DNA of 19,953 bases from Acanthaster planci. Lineage: Eukaryota; Echinodermata; Asteroidea; Valvatida; Acanthasteridae. The position numbers and the translations under genes were made by a program. The stretch lies in the NCBI RefSeq assembly GCF_001949145.1, contig NW_019091724.1, forward strand, positions 193,435-213,387, read 5' to 3'. Shown in pieces: positions 17,540 to 19,953 of this stretch; the first letter of the stretch is position 1, and every line of letters begins with the position of its first letter. The notes beneath the pieces were generated by a model, which was given only the letters and a program-made list of their open reading frames with translations, was not told where the DNA came from and searched no databases.

Positions 17540-19953
17540 GTAAAAGATAAGAGAGATTATGTTTTCTAGGATTTTTAGCTTTTCAGAAGACTTGATAGTC
17601 CAAGGATGCATCCAGAATTGAATTTTCGGGGCGGGGGATTTTATGGGGACAACATACATGAAGTTTGATTTTTTTCAAAGAACCTTTTAGGGAAGTAAAA
17701 AATGTTTCTCGCCCCCCGTCTGCTTCCTTTTTGGAGGCCGCCTGGATTTGTTTATCATATTTTTTTTTAAAAACGCAAGAGTGTAGAGCAAGGCGAGTTC
17801 ACCAGAATCTGTCTGCATGTATGTACATGTACTTTGTAGCCAGAATGCATCCGGTGTAGGACTTAAGGGGATTTTGAAATGACTGGGTAAGGCTTGGTCT
17901 TCAGTTTCACTGGTTCCAGTCAGAGCCTCGCAAGCAGTTTAGAATGCTGCATCAAATGGCTGGGATCAGCGAAGCTAATGACTAAGCCTAATCCACTCGT
18001 TTTGAAAACGCCCCTCTGGCTTGAGCACTTGTTTAAAGAATTCGCTTGCGCGGCCATAGTCCAGTTCCTAATCCCATTTTCATTGATGCATTCGGGAAAC
18101 AGTCTAGCGTGGCCGATGTTTCTGTCACTCATGCATACATGCATGCATGCTCATTGTAAGCCCGAATCTTGTTTTGTTTAGTTTCATCACAAACATATTT
18201 TTATTTATAGCTTAGCGTATACTCTTGTAGGTTTTGAGAGCTGACATTTGGTGCTTGATTTTATCTGTAAAATCACTCATTCAAAATAAATCTTGACTTT
18301 TGGCAGTTAATCAAATGCATCTAAAACTTCATTGTAGACCAATACAACACTAAACGACACTGTAAATATGTTCAGTTCTTTTGTCCAACTTGTCTTTCAT
18401 TTTACAAGTGTCTTTGTACCGTGCAAACACTAATGGTTGCAGGATATTTAAAAATGGCAGCCATTTTAAAAGAAATAAAAAACCCTTCTTCCTCCTTTTT
18501 TTCCCAAAATCCGGACAAGAAACATTTTTTTTAAATTCAGCCTTATGACCTGTAACAAGGTTGAAATTTTGTGAACAGGTGGGATACAGTTTCTAGAAAA
18601 GTGTAGTGGTCAAGTTGACCCATTGACCCATTGATAAAACGTTGACCCATTGATAAAACATGGCTAGTTACATAGAAAGTGGGGGCTGAGGCCAGTGCAC
18701 CCACAACTTGTCCTTTTTTCATGGAATAATATTTCTTTGAAATGATGGGGTGGAACTTATTTAAGAAATTGATATTAGTCATGGGTTTACATCATTTGGT
18801 TTTATTCTGATTGGTCAATGGAATTAGTCATTAATTTAGGGCAGGGTGACGTACATGTAACTGTACACATATTTTACTTATAACTGATATTCAGTAACTA
18901 ATATAGTAGATTTGTATTGTATAAAAAAACAAAACAAAGAGTGTTAAATTGAGTTGAAACTTTGGGAGGAGAGAGCTAAAGTCTGATGAGACCAGTTTCG
19001 ATGCTTTAAGCCTGTGAAGTGTTTTTGTATTGAGAAAATACTTATTTTGTTAAGTGTTTTGCACAGTGAAATACTTGTTATCAAACAGGAAGACTTTCCT
19101 CACCACCTTCCTGTGAGAACTTTTGCATGAGGAGAAGTTTGTATTCCTGACCAACTTCTGTTTGTCAGTGAACACTCCTTCCAAGTCTGCATTGTCTGTG
19201 CACTTGGGCCAGGATGATTGCTTCAAGTTCAGTCACTGAGACTTGTAATTTAGTGCTACTAAAACATTTCATGACAAGTTAAGATTGTTACATGGCCTTC
19301 TGCAGGGTAAGGCTACAAATCAGGCTTTTATCCAGCATTTTTGAAGGAAGGCAAATGAAACAAACAAAACATTGTCTCTCTCATTATTTTGCAAAACAAA
19401 TTTCATTGCCTGTTTTTTGGGGGGAGGGGGCAAGAGCATTCCACCAAATGGTTGTATTTCTGCACCTGAGCTCATTGATATTTTGTGATCCCACAGGGAT
19501 TTTACAATAAGACATACCGTAATCAAGAGGGATCATAGAAATATTTCTATAAATCCGGAATTTAGGACTGATAGTTTCCAGTTCTGGGTATTTCTTTCCC
19601 CAAAGCCCCAAATTGTGGGCCTATCGTGGATAGAGGTTGGCGGTTACGTTCAGAGCTGAGCACATGCTTCATGACAATTTTAGGGTATCTTCAGGGAAAA
19701 GTTAATAAAAAAAATATTTTCATGGCTAACCCCCATAAAATTGAAACAAAAAGCGATCTTCTGGTCCTAATTTTGAATTTTCAGTGAAAAAAAAAGAGGC
19801 CAACCTCTTCCCAAGAGTTGACAGGCAGTGCTATTTTGGTCTGATTTTGCACTGTTTTCTATAGGCACATACATGGTGTAGTGCAAGCATCAGGTGAATT
19901 TTCATTTACCGCACCTCCCTCTCTAGATATCTGCTAGGTTACAACGATCATGC
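17540..19953 (+). other. DYNC2LI1: Partial intron after exon C
   Basis: I searched this stretch for the next DYNC2LI1 exon and saw no matching frame with an acceptor. It contains a GC-rich repeat end (17606-17645), a CATGCATACATGCATGCATGC stretch (about 18130-18151), a two-copy 18-base direct repeat TTGACCCATTGATAAAAC (18623-18640 and 18642-18659) and several A/T runs. Short open frames (for example 17894-18181 and 19292-19510) lack any recognisable motif. Confidence 0.65.
18623..18659. repeat. Short tandem repeat, 18-base unit twice
   Basis: TTGACCCATTGATAAAAC occurs twice with one base between copies. A partial third unit, TTGACCCA, lies just before it near 18615. A small local duplication with no assigned role. 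Confidence 0.7.

Noticed and set aside
17540-19953. Next DYNC2LI1 exon, including the candidate after CCCACAG near 19497
   Set aside because: The frame after that AG does not resemble the expected continuation, and no other acceptor opens a matching frame.

Overview
This is animal nuclear DNA: an intron-rich piece of one protein-coding gene with a large retrotransposon nest inside one intron. Three short + strand exons (855-1038, 14913-14981, 17462-17539) have GT-AG borders and compatible phases. They encode the middle of DYNC2LI1, the cytoplasmic dynein-2 light intermediate chain used in retrograde intraflagellar transport. The gene starts before the window and ends after it. The compact exons, kilobase introns, many TACATGTA palindromes, DIRS-type elements and a tRNA-derived SINE suggest a marine invertebrate, perhaps an echinoderm, hemichordate or cephalochordate. 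The species cannot be fixed from sequence alone.

Layout. Positions 1-854 are the end of an intron with an old SINE copy. After exon A, a 13.9 kb intron (1039-14912) holds about 4 kb of mostly featureless sequence, then a nest of two DIRS-like tyrosine-recombinase retrotransposons (about 4990-13600), then 1.3 kb of plain intron. Exon B, a 2.5 kb intron with a clear SINE (16135-16290) and a small fold-back repeat, exon C, and 2.4 kb of the next intron complete the window.

The nest is the main result. An older outer element lies on the minus strand, antisense to the host gene. It has inverted terminal repeats near 5000-5121 and 13466-13600, a decayed gag leader, a reverse transcriptase (RT) split in two (11919-11464 and 6377-6228) and a tyrosine recombinase (YR, 6095-5429). 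An inner, related element on the + strand (6378-11466) sits exactly inside the outer RT gene. It has its own terminal repeats (6381-6531 and 11290-11440), a gag-like region, the last residues of an RNase H, a YR (about 10087-10985) and a fold-back internal complementary region. Both elements are dead. The outer RT has lost acidic residues in two catalytic motifs, both YRs lack the expected nucleophilic tyrosine, and all the coding remnants carry stops or frameshifts. The inner element carries a further fold-back insertion-like segment (about 9360-9615).

The genes do not form a working pathway together. The host gene is a ciliary motor subunit, and the mobile elements are passengers in its intron. 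No bacterial features, CRISPR arrays, rRNA genes or functional tRNA genes were seen.
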